Source: Gautieria morchelliformis (taxonomy: Eukaryota > Basidiomycota > Agaricomycetes > Gomphales > Gomphaceae). Taken from it: 64,000 nt of DNA. The stretch covers positions 310,001 through 374,000 of the forward strand of contig WHVA01000038.1 in assembly GCA_015179125.1 (NCBI GenBank), written 5' to 3'. This document shows, piece after piece, positions 32,631 to 44,813 of this stretch (positions are counted from its first letter, which is position 1; the number at the start of each line of letters is the position of its first letter). The translations under genes were made by a program, and so were the position numbers. The notes under the pieces were generated by a model. The model was given only the letters and a program-made list of their open reading frames with translations, had not been told where the DNA came from and did not search any database.

Positions 32631-34406
32631 ATGCCTCCGAGCGTCGAACCCCAAGCACCTGCCACATCACAAGGCCGCATGAGAGCGAGCACCACGCAGC
32701 AGGCGAACAACAAAACTAGAGCCGAGCTGTTACTAGAGCCAAATACGTCAGTACGGACGAGGGAACAAGCACGGGAGTACCTCGACAAACACGGATACTA
32801 TGCGAAAGAGGACCCTCTATCAACGGAGCAGCTCAGCTACACCCTACTGTCCCTAGCGCACAACATCAACGGCAAGACCTTACAAGAGGGAGCTAGAGCG
32901 GTAGCGGTTCTGATGATGGAGGAAGCGGCGAAAACGGTGGGGGCAACGGTCATGAGACATGTCAAGAGGAGCTTGGAGCAAATCCTCACCAGGGTAGAAA
33001 GGGCGGCGGACAACGCGAGAGACGCCGCAGAGAACGCAAAGACAGCGACGGAAGGGGCCGGCAACATCATCGAACACCTAAATAGCATGAGACAGCTAGG
33101 AACACAAGGGGGAGAGAGCGCTATCAGAGGGAACACTTATGCGGCCGCACTAAGAGGCAACGTACCGTTGTCGCATCTGAATAACCTAGCAAAAGCACAA
33201 GCAAAAGCTAGACAGATACTGATAGATGCAGACCCACAAGGGGAACAAGACACCCTATACAAGCTGACAGAACAGGAACTAGTAGCAAAGGTGAACGAGG
33301 CGGTCAACAATCTCGAGGAAGACCACGAACGGACAGACATCACCTTCATCGGGGCCAAGAAACTAGCGAATGGTGGGATAGTCTTCAACCTAGAGACAGA
33401 GAACGCGGCAAAATGGGTCCAGAATAACAGAAGAACCTTCCTAAGCAAGTTTAGCGGATCGGCCACCATAAAAGACCTAGCACTGTCGGTGATAGTCGAA
33501 TACGTACCGCTGAGCCACTCACCAGACATGATGGCAGAGATGCAGAAAATAGAACGAGACTCAAAGCTGCCCGCAGGCACCCTGATAGCCACTTGCTGGA
33601 TAAAACCAGCGCACAGGAGAACAACGGGACAAAAGTTGGCCCACATCATCGCCAAGTTCTCCACCACAGAATCGGCGAACCAGAGCATAAGGGACAGACT
33701 TATCATAGCAGGAAAGAGGATGTGGGCCAGGAGAATGAAAAGGGAGCCACGAAGGTGCCTAAAATGTCAGAAATACAACGCTCAACATATGGCAGCCGAA
33801 TGCGACAGCCGGGACAGGTGCGGGACATGCGGCAGGGAACACAGGACAGCAGAATGCGAGGAACACAACCCAACTAAGTTCAACTGCGCGAACTGCGACA
33901 CGAGCAGCCACGCATAATGGGACAGGACCTGCCCGGTATTCAGAGCAGCGTGCGCAGCGGCAGAAAAAAGCGACCCGGAACATACCTACAGGTTTTTCCC
34001 AGACGAAAACCCCTGGACATGGGAACAACAAGGGGAAGCGGAAGATGCAGTGGATGCAGGAGACCTGCTCAAGAAGTTCAGAGAACAAGAAGATAGGATG
34101 TGGAGGGCAGTAGAGGCGGAAGCCCGTTTGGCGAGACTCACAGAGGACAGAGGAAATGAAGTAGGGCAGACGGAAATGTACAACCCAAGGCAGAGGGGAA
34201 GAATGGAGAGTAGAGGGAGCGCAAGGGGAAGAGGCAGAGGGGCAAATCCGCAAGTCGGCCACATGGATCAGGGCTGGCAAGAGAGAGAACAGGAACAGAG
34301 AGAGGACAGACAGAGCCGGCTGGATGACTACGGCATCGGAACCAGCCGCAAGAAAGCACAGACAACACAGAGAGATGGAAACGACAACGACCCACCCCAA
34401 AGATGA
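32631..34406 (+). pseudogene. LINE-2 ORF1, zinc-knuckle protein
   Basis: The ATG at 32631 is open to a TAA at 33915-33917, then the same frame runs on to the TGA at 34404-34406. Features are an Ala/Glu-rich helical middle, CLKCQKYNAQHMAAEC, CGTCGREHRTAEC and CANCDTSSHA* followed by WDRTC, and an Arg/Gly/Gln-rich tail. The stop falls inside the last knuckle. It would bind element RNA in an RNP if intact. Confidence 0.88.
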
Positions 34407-37400
34407 ACAGAAACAACCATCACATCCAAACATTGAGAATCAGACAACAGAACCTAAACAAATCACTCACGGCAACGGCGGATTTACTAGCTAAGTGCAT
34501 ACCGGATCGATACGACATCATCACAATCCAGGAACCATATATTGACTTTCTCGGAAATTCCAGAGCCACGCACAACTGGTACACAGTATACCCAAAAACC
34601 CACTACAATGACAGGGGCACACAAACAAGATCAATGGTTTTGATAAGCAAGAAAATAGCGACAAACACATGGGGGGCAGTAGACGTGGGATCGCCGGACG
34701 TCATGGCAGTGAAAATCAAAACAAATACGGGTGACATCCTAATTTTTAACATATACGCAGACTGCACACAATCTGACAGCATAAGGGTGGTACGGAAATG
34801 CATACAAGAGCAAGCAGCGGAAGGAAATACGAGTGAGCGCGAGGTGGAAGGGATGATCTGGGTAGGGGACTTCAATAGGCACCACCCGATATGGGACGAG
34901 CTATGTAACTCGCACCTGTTTACCAGAGCTAACCTCGACGAAGCGCAAGAGTTGCTGGATGCCATAGCAGAGCACAATCTACACATGAAGCTGCCAAAGG
35001 GAATCCCCACGCTCAAGGCAATGGCCACAGGAAACTGCACACGAACAGATAATGTGTTTGCAACACCTTCGCTGGTAGAGAGACTGATCAGATGCACAAC
35101 AGTACCAGAAGAGCGACCGCCGAAAAGTGATCACTTCCCCATAGACACAACAATAAACACTACCGTAGGAACCAACGAGCAGGGCCCCAAGCACAACTAT
35201 AGCCAGGTGGACTGGAAAGAGTACAACAAGGTGCTTGGAACAAAACTGGAGGAAAGCATTAGAGACCCAACGCCGAGCAACCAGCAACAGTTCCACCTAC
35301 ACCTAGAAGCGATGATAACAGCGATACTGGACACTACAGAGGAGGTAGTGCCGAAGAGCAAACCATCACCATACGTGAAGTGTTGGTGGTCGCTACAGCT
35401 CACCCAGAAAAGGACGGAGACGAGACGTCTGGGGAGAAAATCGTACGTGAAAAGGAGGGACCCGACACATCATTCACATGAGGAATACAGAAGCGCTAGA
35501 AATAGATACGCGGAGGCGATAGAGGGGTCGAAGAGAGAGCACTGGGGGGAATTTCTTGGGAACATAGACCAAAAGACAGTCTGGACGGCACACAGATACA
35601 CATCAGCCGGCGCATCCGACGGGGGACTAGCGAGGGCGCCGACGTTGGAAATACTCAAAGAGAACAGCACGAAAAAAGTAGCGGAAACAAATGAACAGAA
35701 AGTGGAAATGCTATTCGAAACGTTTTTCCCCAAGCCAATGGCCGAAGCGGAACGAATACCAACAGACTACGAATACCCCCCCCCCAGCGTTTGAGTACCA
35801 GCTGATAACCGACGAGCAAATGTGAACAGGCTCAACCGATTCAAAGCTCCAGGGGAAACGGTATCCCAAACGAGATGATAAAGCAGTGCATTGACGTCCT
35901 TCTACCTTATATAGGACCCCTTTTCCGTGCCACCTTCGACCTAAAAGTGTACCCGGCAGAGTGGAGGGATTCCATCATGAAGGTGCTATGGAAACCAGGG
36001 AAAGCCGACTACACTGTCCCAGGGGCGTACCGACCCATAGCCTTACTCGATACGATAGGCAAAGTCCTATCGCCATGCGTGGCAGAGGATTTGGTCATGA
36101 TGTCAGAGAAACACCGACTGCTACCCGACAACCACTTCGGCTGCAGACCGGGACAGACAACCACGGATGCCATACACTACGTAATAGGATGAGCGAAGGA
36201 CGTGTGAAGAAGAGGGAGGGTGCTGGGAGTGCTATATCTGGACATCAAGGGGGCTTTCCCCAGTATTGTACTAGAAAGACTGACCCACAACATGCGCAGG
36301 AGAGGGATACCACGCGAGTACACGGACTGGATAGACAGAAAAGTCTGAAACAGGCTCACCTCTGTCAGCCTAGACGACTACAGATCAGGGACCAGGCCCA
36401 TAGGGCGAGGAATGGACAAGGGCTACCCTCTGTCCGCAATCGCCTACCAATTCTACAACGGGGACCTGATTGACATCGCCCAAAAAGCGATAGGAGAGGG
36501 CTGTGTGGGATTCGTCGATGACACTACCATAATAGCGGAAGGAAAAGATCTGGAAGAAGCGTTCAATAAGCTGAGAGACATAATGGTCAGGCCGCGGGGC
36601 GCATACAGCTGGGCCAGGAATCACCACTGCCAGTTCGCGGTAGACAAGTTTGGATTGATGGGACTCACCAGACGGAGAGAGAAGGACCCATCGAAGCCGA
36701 GGAAAACAAAACCAGCAAAGAGACCGTCGATGAAGGTGGGACGGCACGTGATTTGGCCTATGGCGATGCACAAGGTCCTAGGAGTTATCATGGACCAGGA
36801 GCTGAGATTTAAGGAACACATCAATTATGCGTTGAAGAAGGGAGAGGCATACATAGGACAGTACAAAAGACTGGCGAAGCCTTCAAGGGGAATAGTAGCT
36901 AAGTACATGAGAAACTACTACCTGACGGTCGCGATACCAAGAATACTGTACGCCGCTGACATCTTCCTTACCCCAGCGACAGACAGAGCCAAGGGCACGA
37001 AGGGGTTCGTGAACAAGCTAGGAAGAATCCAGAGACAGGTCGCGCTAGACATCACGGGCGCACTTAGAACCACGGCAACCGACACTCTTGACGCACATGC
37101 CAACCTCCTCCCGTTCCTGCTAATGGTCACCAAAATAGTACACAGAGCAGCTGTGCGATTGGCGAGGAACTAGGAGAGCAGCGAAGAGGTACGTCAAACG
37201 CCACAGATCCCCCCTACACGAGATGATGCATGCCTTTGAGCTAAACCCGGACACAATGGAGAAAATCCATATGGTGGTGCTCGGGCCCAAAGGGAAGCCT
37301 TCATTCAGCATGAGGATCCCATCAACTGAAGAAAAAGCCATAGAAGAAATAAACACGGACAGAGCGGATGTAGTTGTGTACACAGACGGCTCGAGCATGG

Positions 37401-38329
37401 AAGACGGCGTAGGGGCGGCTGCAGTGTTGTACAGGAACGGGATAGAATGGAGAACAGCAAGGCTATACATGGGGCCGCAAAGCGAACACACCATATTCGA
37501 GGCCGAATTGGCGGCCACAGCGAGCGGAGCCAAAATGCTGAACGCGGAGAGGGGCGAGAGATTCACGATAGCCCTAGACAGCCAAGCAGCGATCCAGACA
37601 ACTAGGACCGAATGAGCCATCCCCGGCCAATACCTCGTCAATGCGGTACACAGGCAGATCCAGGGCGTGGTCCAGCAGCAGGTGGGAGTTAAGGTGACTA
37701 TGAGATGGGTACCGGGTCATGAAGGAATAAAAGGAAACAAGAGAGCGGATGAGGAAGCGAAGAAGGAGGCGAGCGGAGAGACCAGCGAGGAGAGAGACAT
37801 ACCGACCGAGTGCCGGGGAACGCTACCTGTAAGCAGGGCGGCTGAAATACAGAGACATGACACACAGTTGAAGCAGAAAGTGAGGGAAAACTTTGCTAAG
37901 TCTCCCAGAGCTATGCGCGCATACGAGATTGACCCCACCATGCCGTCGACAGCATTCACGAAGATCACGAAGAGTATGCCGCACAAACAGGCCAGCCTGC
38001 TCGTGCAGCTGAGGACAGGGCACGTACCGTTGAACAAATACCTATACAAGTTAGGAAAGGCAGGGTCGCCCATGTGCCCAGCATGCAGAAACGCACACGA
38101 GACAGTGCAGCACTTCTTGTTCCAGTGTCCGGCATACAGTGAGCAGAGGAAGAGGATGCGGAGGAAGCTGGGAAGGGCGGGGCGCAAAATCCATAAGGAC
38201 ACTATTGGGAGGACACAAGGCCATGCAATATCTATTCGGGTACATACAAGACACGAAGAGGTTCGAGAAACAGTACAGAGATGTCTCTCTCCGGCAACAG
38301 AAGGAAAACAAAAGGAAAAGAGGAAGTAG
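34403..38329 (+). pseudogene. LINE-2 ORF2, endonuclease-RT-RNase H polyprotein
   Basis: The ATG at 34403 overlaps the ORF1 stop as ATGA. Endonuclease: IRQQNLNKSL, IQEPYIDFLGN, GDFNRHHPIWDE, TRTDNVF, KSDHFPID. A frameshift in the C-run near 35775 and more errors to 35870 precede the RT: GAYRPIALLDTIGK, YLDIKGAFPSIV, GYPLSAIAYQFYN and the catalytic GFVDDTTI at 36508-36528. RNase H: YTDGSSMEDGVGAAAVLY, FEAELAA, LDSQAAIQ, WVPGHEGIKGNKRADEEA. The C-terminus is CPACRNAHETVQHFLFQC. Stops include TGA at about 36190, 36205, 36346 and 37613 and TAG at 37171. Confidence 0.9.
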
Positions 38330-38536
38330 AAGGCGGCGCGAAGAGAGGAGACGATAGTCACACACCTCGCCCACAAAGGCACGGACTTGCTCGGGGCCAC
38401 GCCCCTCGAGCATAAGCAGAGAAAGAGATCTAAAGGAGAGAAGGAAGAAATATCAGGAAGAATATGTATATACCGTCTTACATAGGACGCTGCCCCAAAA
38501 GACGTAAACTGGGGAAAAGAAAAAAAATTTTCAAGC

Positions 38537-39485
38537 GCACCCACCTTCCCTCGATCCCTCGATCCCCCGCCCACTGTCGCCGTGCAACCTCGTCTCAAAT
38601 TATCCTGTACGTCCTGACACATATTTCCCAAATTTTGACGACGATACCTTCATCTATGTCCTAGACGTGGCCATATCCTTGTACAGCTGCTAGTGTCGAA
38701 GTAGACCTTGGACACCTAGACACTGAGATGCTGCTTCCTCCTAATTACGGGCCATGTGATGTGTCCCTGCAAGCCCAGTGAATTCCGAATCAACGTGAAC
38801 GACAGACAACACAACTACGGCTGGCCCTCCCATCATATATGGGTCGGTCAATAAACTCTCGCCCAAGGCATCCGATCAGGAGCAGCATCCTGTGCACGAT
38901 GAACGAACATCGGCGATTATAACGCTGTCCTATGATCTGTCTATATATATTCAAGGATATTGAGGTCGCGCCAGACGTAAAACCTTCACTTACCTGGTAC
39001 AGGGCGATGTGCTGGTAAATTTGCTTCGCGTCAGCTAGAAGCTGTTGTGGACATCCCCTGAACAGGAGTCAAGACAGTACAAGTGCTCTAGCTGTACGAC
39101 ACCATGACCTTCTGGTCTTGAGGTCTCAGGGAGAGCATGCGACGTCAACACTGAGCACTGAACACTGAACACTGAATCTCAATTAAATGGATGAATGTTT
39201 TTTTTCAGATGCGGAACGTCGCCACACGGCCAGCTCCAGACCTACTCCAGGGCAAGATCCTCCGTTTTACTGGGAATTAGGAATAATATAATGGCTACGT
39301 CCACGCTCGCATTACATAGAATATAATACAAGACATCACAACCGGGGGTATAATCTCGTAGAGTATCAGATGAAGGCAAAAAAAAAAGAAAGAAAAGCGG
39401 AGTCAGCCCTTCAAAGGGAGTGATCCTAATGCACGCAGGACCTCAAACCCATCTTTGTATACGCCACGTCATCGTGAGCGCGAGC
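38537..39485. other. No gene; 3' flank related to 46.3-46.7 kb
   Basis: About 38816-38910 resembles 46299-46380 (shared GGGTCGGT.GATAAAC and GATCAGGAGCAGC.TCCTGTGCA). A short run of CACTGAACA repeats lies at 39150-39175. These look like the remains of the region downstream of the hypothetical gene found at 46707-48061. Confidence 0.5.
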
Positions 39486-39857
39486 CTATTCACATTCGCG
39501 AACAGTGCACAGTGCGGCCCTCCACGCGCCTGCACCCATCATGCTCCTCCTCCGGCCCCCTCGGGCTCTTCCCACCCTACCCGATCGCCAGCATCCTAAC
39601 CATGCACTCCATCCGCGGCTGCCCCCGACCAGCCGTATCGCATCCGCATTATCTTCCCTGCGCACCTTCGCGCCTCCGCGCCCACCAGGAAACCTCATAT
39701 ACCGGTGACGCAGCAGCGAAATTACAATATGCAGACCTCCCGCTGGAAGCGTATTCCGAAGGCACCAAACGTCGCCTCCAAAGTCTACACGCCTCTCCGG
39801 ATACTTATGAATGACGTCTTGCTTGCAGAATAAGCTTCCCGCAGGCCTTCCTCGCAA
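39486..39857 (-). pseudogene. Fragment of a paralog of the 397-residue hypothetical gene
   Basis: Minus-strand DNA around 39560-39690 matches the C-terminal coding part of the gene at 46707 (shared AGCATCCTAACCA, TCCATCCGCGGCTGC, CAGCCGTATCGCATCC on plus; DAIRLVG at protein level). The frame is broken and the remainder is gone. Confidence 0.6.
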
Positions 39858-40407
39858 CGCAAGGGCATAGGGTCAAAAAAGGGCGGAATGGAAGTCGAGC
39901 TATCGGTATGTGGAATGGTGGCGTGCGAATCACGTTCAAGGTGTCTAGCTACTCACACCAAGAGCAAACGAGTGTACGTTGAGGAAAACCATTGTGATGC
40001 CATGTCCAGCTACAAGTCCGCACACTTAGTAGAGAGAACCTAAAACGTTCTCGCAGCACAAACCTGTGATCTGCTGCAGGATGTAAGTGCTTGGCAAAGG
40101 CGTGGCATTGGAAACTTGGAATGCCGGTGACATGTGGTCTTTGAGAAGTGGAATTAGTAATGCCAGGAAGCCACGGGGCACCTGGGAAGACAAGGACAAA
40201 CCTCATGGATATGTCTCATGATTGACTGAGCCCATCCTTTGACACAGCAGCAAGATATGTATCCCTATTGCCAACCTATCAGGCCTGCTCCAACTGCAAT
40301 GGGACTCCAGAGTTTACAGCGAAGGGAGAGCTCACGTGCACTGATCATCACCATGAACTTGGAGAACGGCGATCACCCGGCGAATCATGATGATAAAGTA
40401 TTGGGGG
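39858..40407. other. No gene recognised
   Basis: Mixed sequence with short frames only. The LINE-3 5' UTR starts near 40408, where TTTTTCTCACGCTTACCACCACC matches the LINE-2 5' UTR. Confidence 0.45.
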
Positions 40408-40522
40408 AGGATTTTTCTCACGCTTACCACCACCACCATAACCCAAAAAACCCACACACCTACACATTCTCAGCACCTGTCAGTAGCTAGCATAGCCTAT
40501 AACCACACCAGACACAGACAAA

Positions 40523-42288
40523 ATGCTTCCTGAAGAAGTAACACACAAAATGACCATGCCGACAAGCTCAGAAGGTCAACCGCCAGGGACCGCCCACCTA
40601 GGCAGAACGAGAACGGGGACGGCACAGCAGGGAGAACAGGCAAAGACAAGAGGTGAGCTTATAGATTGTGGGAACTCATCAGTACGAAACAGAGAACAAG
40701 CACGCAACTTTCTCGACAAAAACCAGTATGTGGCGAAGGACGACCCAATCTCCCAAGAAAGCCTGAGCTACGCCCTGCTCTGCATAGCCCACAGCGCTAC
40801 GGGCAAAGCGATGAAAGAGGGAGCTAGGGCTGTCGCAATACTGATGGTGGATGCGTCCGCGAGAAGCCTAGGGGAGCAAGTCATGAGGTACGTAGAGAAG
40901 AAAGTGGACCCCATCCTAAGGAAAGCGGAGGAGACTACGGACGCCCTCAGGGAAGCCGCCTACGACACAATAAAGGCAGCAGACGCAGCTACAGACATCA
41001 TTGAGACAGGGGCGCGAGGCAGGGGAGAGATGGGAATTGCCACCAAGATAACGTATGCCGCCGCTCTGAAGGGCACAGTACTGCTAGCACACCCGAACAT
41101 GCTCGCCAGAGCCAGAGCGAGAAGCTGCCAGGTGCTAGTCGACAAAGACCCCAACCCCAACACCAACCCTCTGAGCGAACTAACGGAACAAGAACTCGTT
41201 GCCAAAGCCAACGAAGCAATGGAGTACATGGACACACTGGAGGAAGGGGAGGAGCCGAAGTTCGTGGGAGCCAAGAAGTTAGCAAACGGAGGGGTCGTGT
41301 TCGACCTGAAAACACCCGAGGCCACCAGCAGCATCCAGAAGCACAAACACGAATTCCCGCAGAAATTCAGCGCATTGGCGATCGTAAAAGACAGATCCGT
41401 GTCAGTCATCGTAGAATATGTCCCAATCAGTCACTCGCCTGAGGCACTTGGGGAATACACCCGGATCGAACATGACTCCAGACTCCCCAAAGGGATGCTG
41501 GCCCTACTAGATGGATAAAGCCTATACAGCGCCGCAGCCCAGGACAGCGGTCCGCGCACATCATAGCGCGGTTCAGCACCATCACAGCGGCCAACAAGGC
41601 GATACGGGATGGACTCAACATCGCAGGTAAGAGGACCTGGGCCAGATGGCTGAGACGGGAGCCGAGATGGTGCCTAAAATGCCAGAGATATAACACACGA
41701 CACCTGGCCGCAGCATGCAACAGAAAGGAGACATGTGGAACATGTGCGAAAGAGCACCGCACAGCCGCCTGCGAAGAGACAAACCCAGAAAACTTCAAAT
41801 GCGTAAACTGCGATACCATGGGCCATGCGTCGTGGGACCGCTCCTGCCCGAAATTCATAGCGGCGAGTGAACGGATGGACAGGAGCGACCCTGAAAGTAC
41901 CTACAAGTTCTTCCCAGACGAAAATCCGTGGACGTGGGAGCAGCAGTGCACGCGGGAGGAGGAGAGCACGGCAAACCTGGCAGGAGAAGCGTACAGGGGC
42001 AGCAATGTACAACAACACACACAAGAAGGACCACAGCAAATCCCACACCAGGCAAGAGAGCCAGAACAACAAGTACTAGCACCGCCGATGTCACAGAGGA
42101 GGGGCAGGGTTAACCCACCGGTAGGCCACAAAGACGACAGGTGGCAACGCCGAATGAAGAGGAGTCGGTCAAGGCCAGGGACCAGACCAGGATCAAGATA
42201 AACGACCATCAACGAACACTTCGGGACCCAAGGAGGCGGAGGAAATGGCAAACAGCGGGCAGACCAAGACCAACTCGGTACAAGATGA
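40523..42288 (+). pseudogene. LINE-3 ORF1, zinc-knuckle protein
   Basis: The first frame runs from the ATG at 40523 to 41518. A frameshift near 41505 leads to WIKPIQRRS and CLKCQRYNTRHLAAAC, CGTCAKEHRTAAC and CVNCDTMGHASWDRSC. A TAA at 42199-42201 comes 29 codons before the family-typical end at 42286-42288, which overlaps the ORF2 ATG. Confidence 0.85.
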
Positions 42289-43215
42289 GCGACGCCACAT
42301 CCCAGAGAACAACGCTACAGATCAGACAACAAAATGTTAACAAATCCCTCCACGCCACCAACAACCTAATGGGAAGATGCTCACCAGAAGAGTACGACAT
42401 CATAGCGATCCAAGAGCCATACATCGATGGTTTAGGAAATGCCCGATCAGGCCCACAGTGGTTCGCAATATACCCCAGCACCCACTACCACAACAAGGAC
42501 AAACACATGAGATCCATGACTCTGGTCAACAAGAAGATAATGACGGGCACTTGGACGGCACTCGACATTGGACACCCAGATGTGACCGGGTTAAGAATCA
42601 AAACACAAAGTGGTGACGTCCTCATATTTAACCTATACTGCGACTGCTGTGTGGGAACCGTTGCTAACAAAAAGCCTCATGAAAAAAGGATAAAAATTGC
42701 TTTAAAGCCTTGTTTTCCCAGCTGATAGTAGCTAATACACATGGCTATTGTTGGGAGAATTCTATTCAAATATTCCTTGAATTTCCTTTTATTTTTTCAC
42801 CATTTAACTTGGCTTCCCTGGCTCAAAAACTCCTTATTCTGTCAGGCAGAGTTATGAACCCACGCAGGTTCACAACTCTGCCTCAGCCGCTCAGTTTCAA
42901 ACTCCGACCGGAGCTTCCCACGAACCGTGAACTCGGAGTTGCAGGCACTTAAGCACCTACAACTCCGGTACCTTGGCTCACTCACACTCAGCCACTGAGA
43001 GTGAATGTGTCCTCTACCGCTTACACAAGCCTGTGCAATTCAAACCCAGCTGGCACATGACTTGCATCATAGCAACCATGGCTGTGCAAGGCTGCATACA
43101 AAGTCACACAAAGATGTACAAAGCCAAAACTAGGGTGCAGGTTTGACAAAGCCTATTGGAGGAATGAATCCTCCAAACGCAACGCTACGACACCAAATAG
43201 GTCCCTTGATGTCAT

Positions 43216-43279
43216 AGTGGCTGTGTAGGGCTGTGCAGGGCAGTGCAAGGCAGTGTATGGCTGTGAAAGGCTGTGCAAA
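43216..43279. repeat. Short tandem array of about 10-bp units
   Basis: Variants of GGCTGTGCAG repeat about six times (TGGCTGTGTA, GGGCTGTGCA, GGGCAGTGCA, AGGCAGTGTA, TGGCTGTGAA, AGGCTGTGCA). Confidence 0.85.
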
Positions 43280-43436
43280 CCAGGGAAGGTGATTGGCTAT
43301 CTATTTCCAATTTCTTTGCACAAACACACCGCAATAGTTACAAGGGTGTGTTTCAGCAGTGCAAATATTTACATATGACATCACTCACCTAATAGATAGA
43401 AGAACCCCATTTTATGTAATCCTGTGTATTTTACAA

Positions 43437-43445
43437 TATAAAAGG
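43437..43445 (+). promoter_or_regulatory. TATA box inside the LTR-like insertion
   Basis: TATAAAAGG is followed by a small GAGGCC...GACCTC inverted repeat. It would be the LTR promoter. Confidence 0.5.
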
Positions 43446-44813
43446 AGGCCATTCTGACCTCCTTGAATCATCATTCTAGCAATCTAACATCTTCTATCCA
43501 CGTGACCTCGTGTGACTTGCATCTTACTAAGCTGCTAATCCCAGCTAGGGTTATTCACTTACTTTAGTGTCTAATTCCTTGTTAAGTAGTTACTTTACTG
43601 CTTAGCCACCTAGACTAATCCTCCAGGTGTAATTCTACAGAATGAGTCTTCAATTGATAGTCTTGCCATTCGCACTCCAATACCCGAGACAATCTGATCA
43701 GTCGATTTTCCTGATTAGAGACTTTCACAAGTCACTTCTAACACTCGTTCATCCCTCGTTTTATTGCTGTGCGCTGGTAGATTATCAGGGCAGTCCATTT
43801 ATAAACTCGCCTGCTAAGTACATTCCTTTATATTTTGGAATACACTTGGACCCCGATAGTGTCCTTGAAACTACAGTCTTTTAGTTTATTGTTCAGTGCT
43901 GCTAAGAAACGTATTGCCTTCCATCCGTATTAACTTGGACTAGTTTTTACGCGGATTGCAACCAAGGTACAAATATTAAATTATTTCCGGAGTTGTGCTG
44001 CAGCATTGTTTAATATTCTTTGAGTCTCGTAAATGACACGTTCTGATAGATTGAAGTGTTAGCAATAACACCAAAGTCTTGAAGGGTTCCAAAACAACTG
44101 CGTACATTCCTAGAGTATACTATACACTGAAAAGTTCTTACAGGCACAAGCGAGAGCGGGGGAGCGACCAGGCCAGAGCGCTGGAATGATCTGGCTAGGC
44201 GATTTCAACCACCACCATCCACAGTGGGACGAGTCACAAAACTCGCACCTATTCTCCCGCAAGAACATGGATGCAGCCCAGACCCTACTCGACGCAACAG
44301 TTGAAAGGGACCTCCACATGGCGCTACCGAAACACATACCCACACTCAGAGCTTGTGCGATGGGAAATCACACGCGAACAGACAATGTCTTCGTATTGAC
44401 AACACTGCTCGGCAGCCTGATCGCGTGCAAGACAGTACCAGAAGATCAACCGGCACGCAGCGATGACTACCCCGTCGACACAGAGCTAGAAACCACAACA
44501 AGCGCGACACATGAGCCCCCAAAACACAACTATCGCCAAGTAGACTGGGACGAGTACGACAGGGCACTGAAGGAGAAGTTGGAGGAGGGTGCCACCAGGG
44601 CTGCTCCAGCCACAAGGGAGGAGTTCCACCATGCCCTAGATGTGCTCACTAGGGCAATCACAGATACCACCGAAGAGATCGTCCCAAAGACGAGGCCGTC
44701 ACCATACATGAAGAGATGGTGGTCGAAGGAGCTAGCGCGGAAAAGAGCAGCCACAAAGAAAATGGCACGCAAGCGGACAACCCTGTCATACGCCGCCCTC
44801 ATTGATTACTTCA

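Larger units (their letters stand above)
32484..38529 (+). mobile_element. LINE-2, full-length but inactive non-LTR retrotransposon
   Basis: 5' UTR, ORF1, ORF2, 3' UTR and an A-rich end (38513-38527) are present. The direct repeat TTCAAGC flanks it at 32477-32483 and 38530-38536. It has the same architecture as LINE-1 and is a closer relative of LINE-3 by ORF1 sequence. It is the only LINE here without a nested insertion. Confidence 0.9.
42648..44125 (+). mobile_element. LTR-like insertion in LINE-3, about 1478 bp
   Basis: It interrupts the ORF2 frame between CDC and TEKF. It starts TGTGTGGGAACC and has no long coding frame, a TATAAAAGG box at 43437-43445, and an array of GGCTGTGCA-like 10-bp repeats. 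These fit a long solo LTR in plus orientation. The right end is less certain (near TATACTATACA) and no clean target duplication was found (ACTGC versus ACTGA at best). Confidence 0.6.
40408..44811 (+). mobile_element. LINE-3, 3'-truncated non-LTR retrotransposon
   Basis: Same family as LINE-2 in 5' UTR, ORF1 and endonuclease. It is split by an LTR-like insertion (42648-44125). It stops shortly after the endonuclease, where segment B begins at about 44814. RT, RNase H and poly(A) are missing. Because LINEs usually lose their 5' part, loss of the 3' part points to a later deletion or rearrangement. Confidence 0.85.
42285..44811 (+). pseudogene. LINE-3 ORF2, endonuclease part only
   Basis: The ATG at 42285 begins MSDATSQRTTLQIRQQNVNKSL, with IAIQEPYIDGLGN. 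After the insertion the frame resumes TEKFLQAQARAGE... GDFNHHHPQWDE, RTDNVF. The expected catalytic SDH motif reads SDDYPVD, so the histidine is replaced by aspartate. The linker to the RT ends at the segment B junction. Confidence 0.85.

Noticed and set aside
37717-38631. Long minus-strand frame opposite LINE-2
   Set aside because: It lies wholly on the antisense of the RNase H region and 3' UTR and has no family features; it is a shadow frame. The same holds for 33759-34433 minus and 33137-33706 minus.
42648-44125. Target duplication ACTG/CTG at the LINE-3 insertion
   Set aside because: The match is only three to four bases and joining there does not restore the frame, so it is not claimed.
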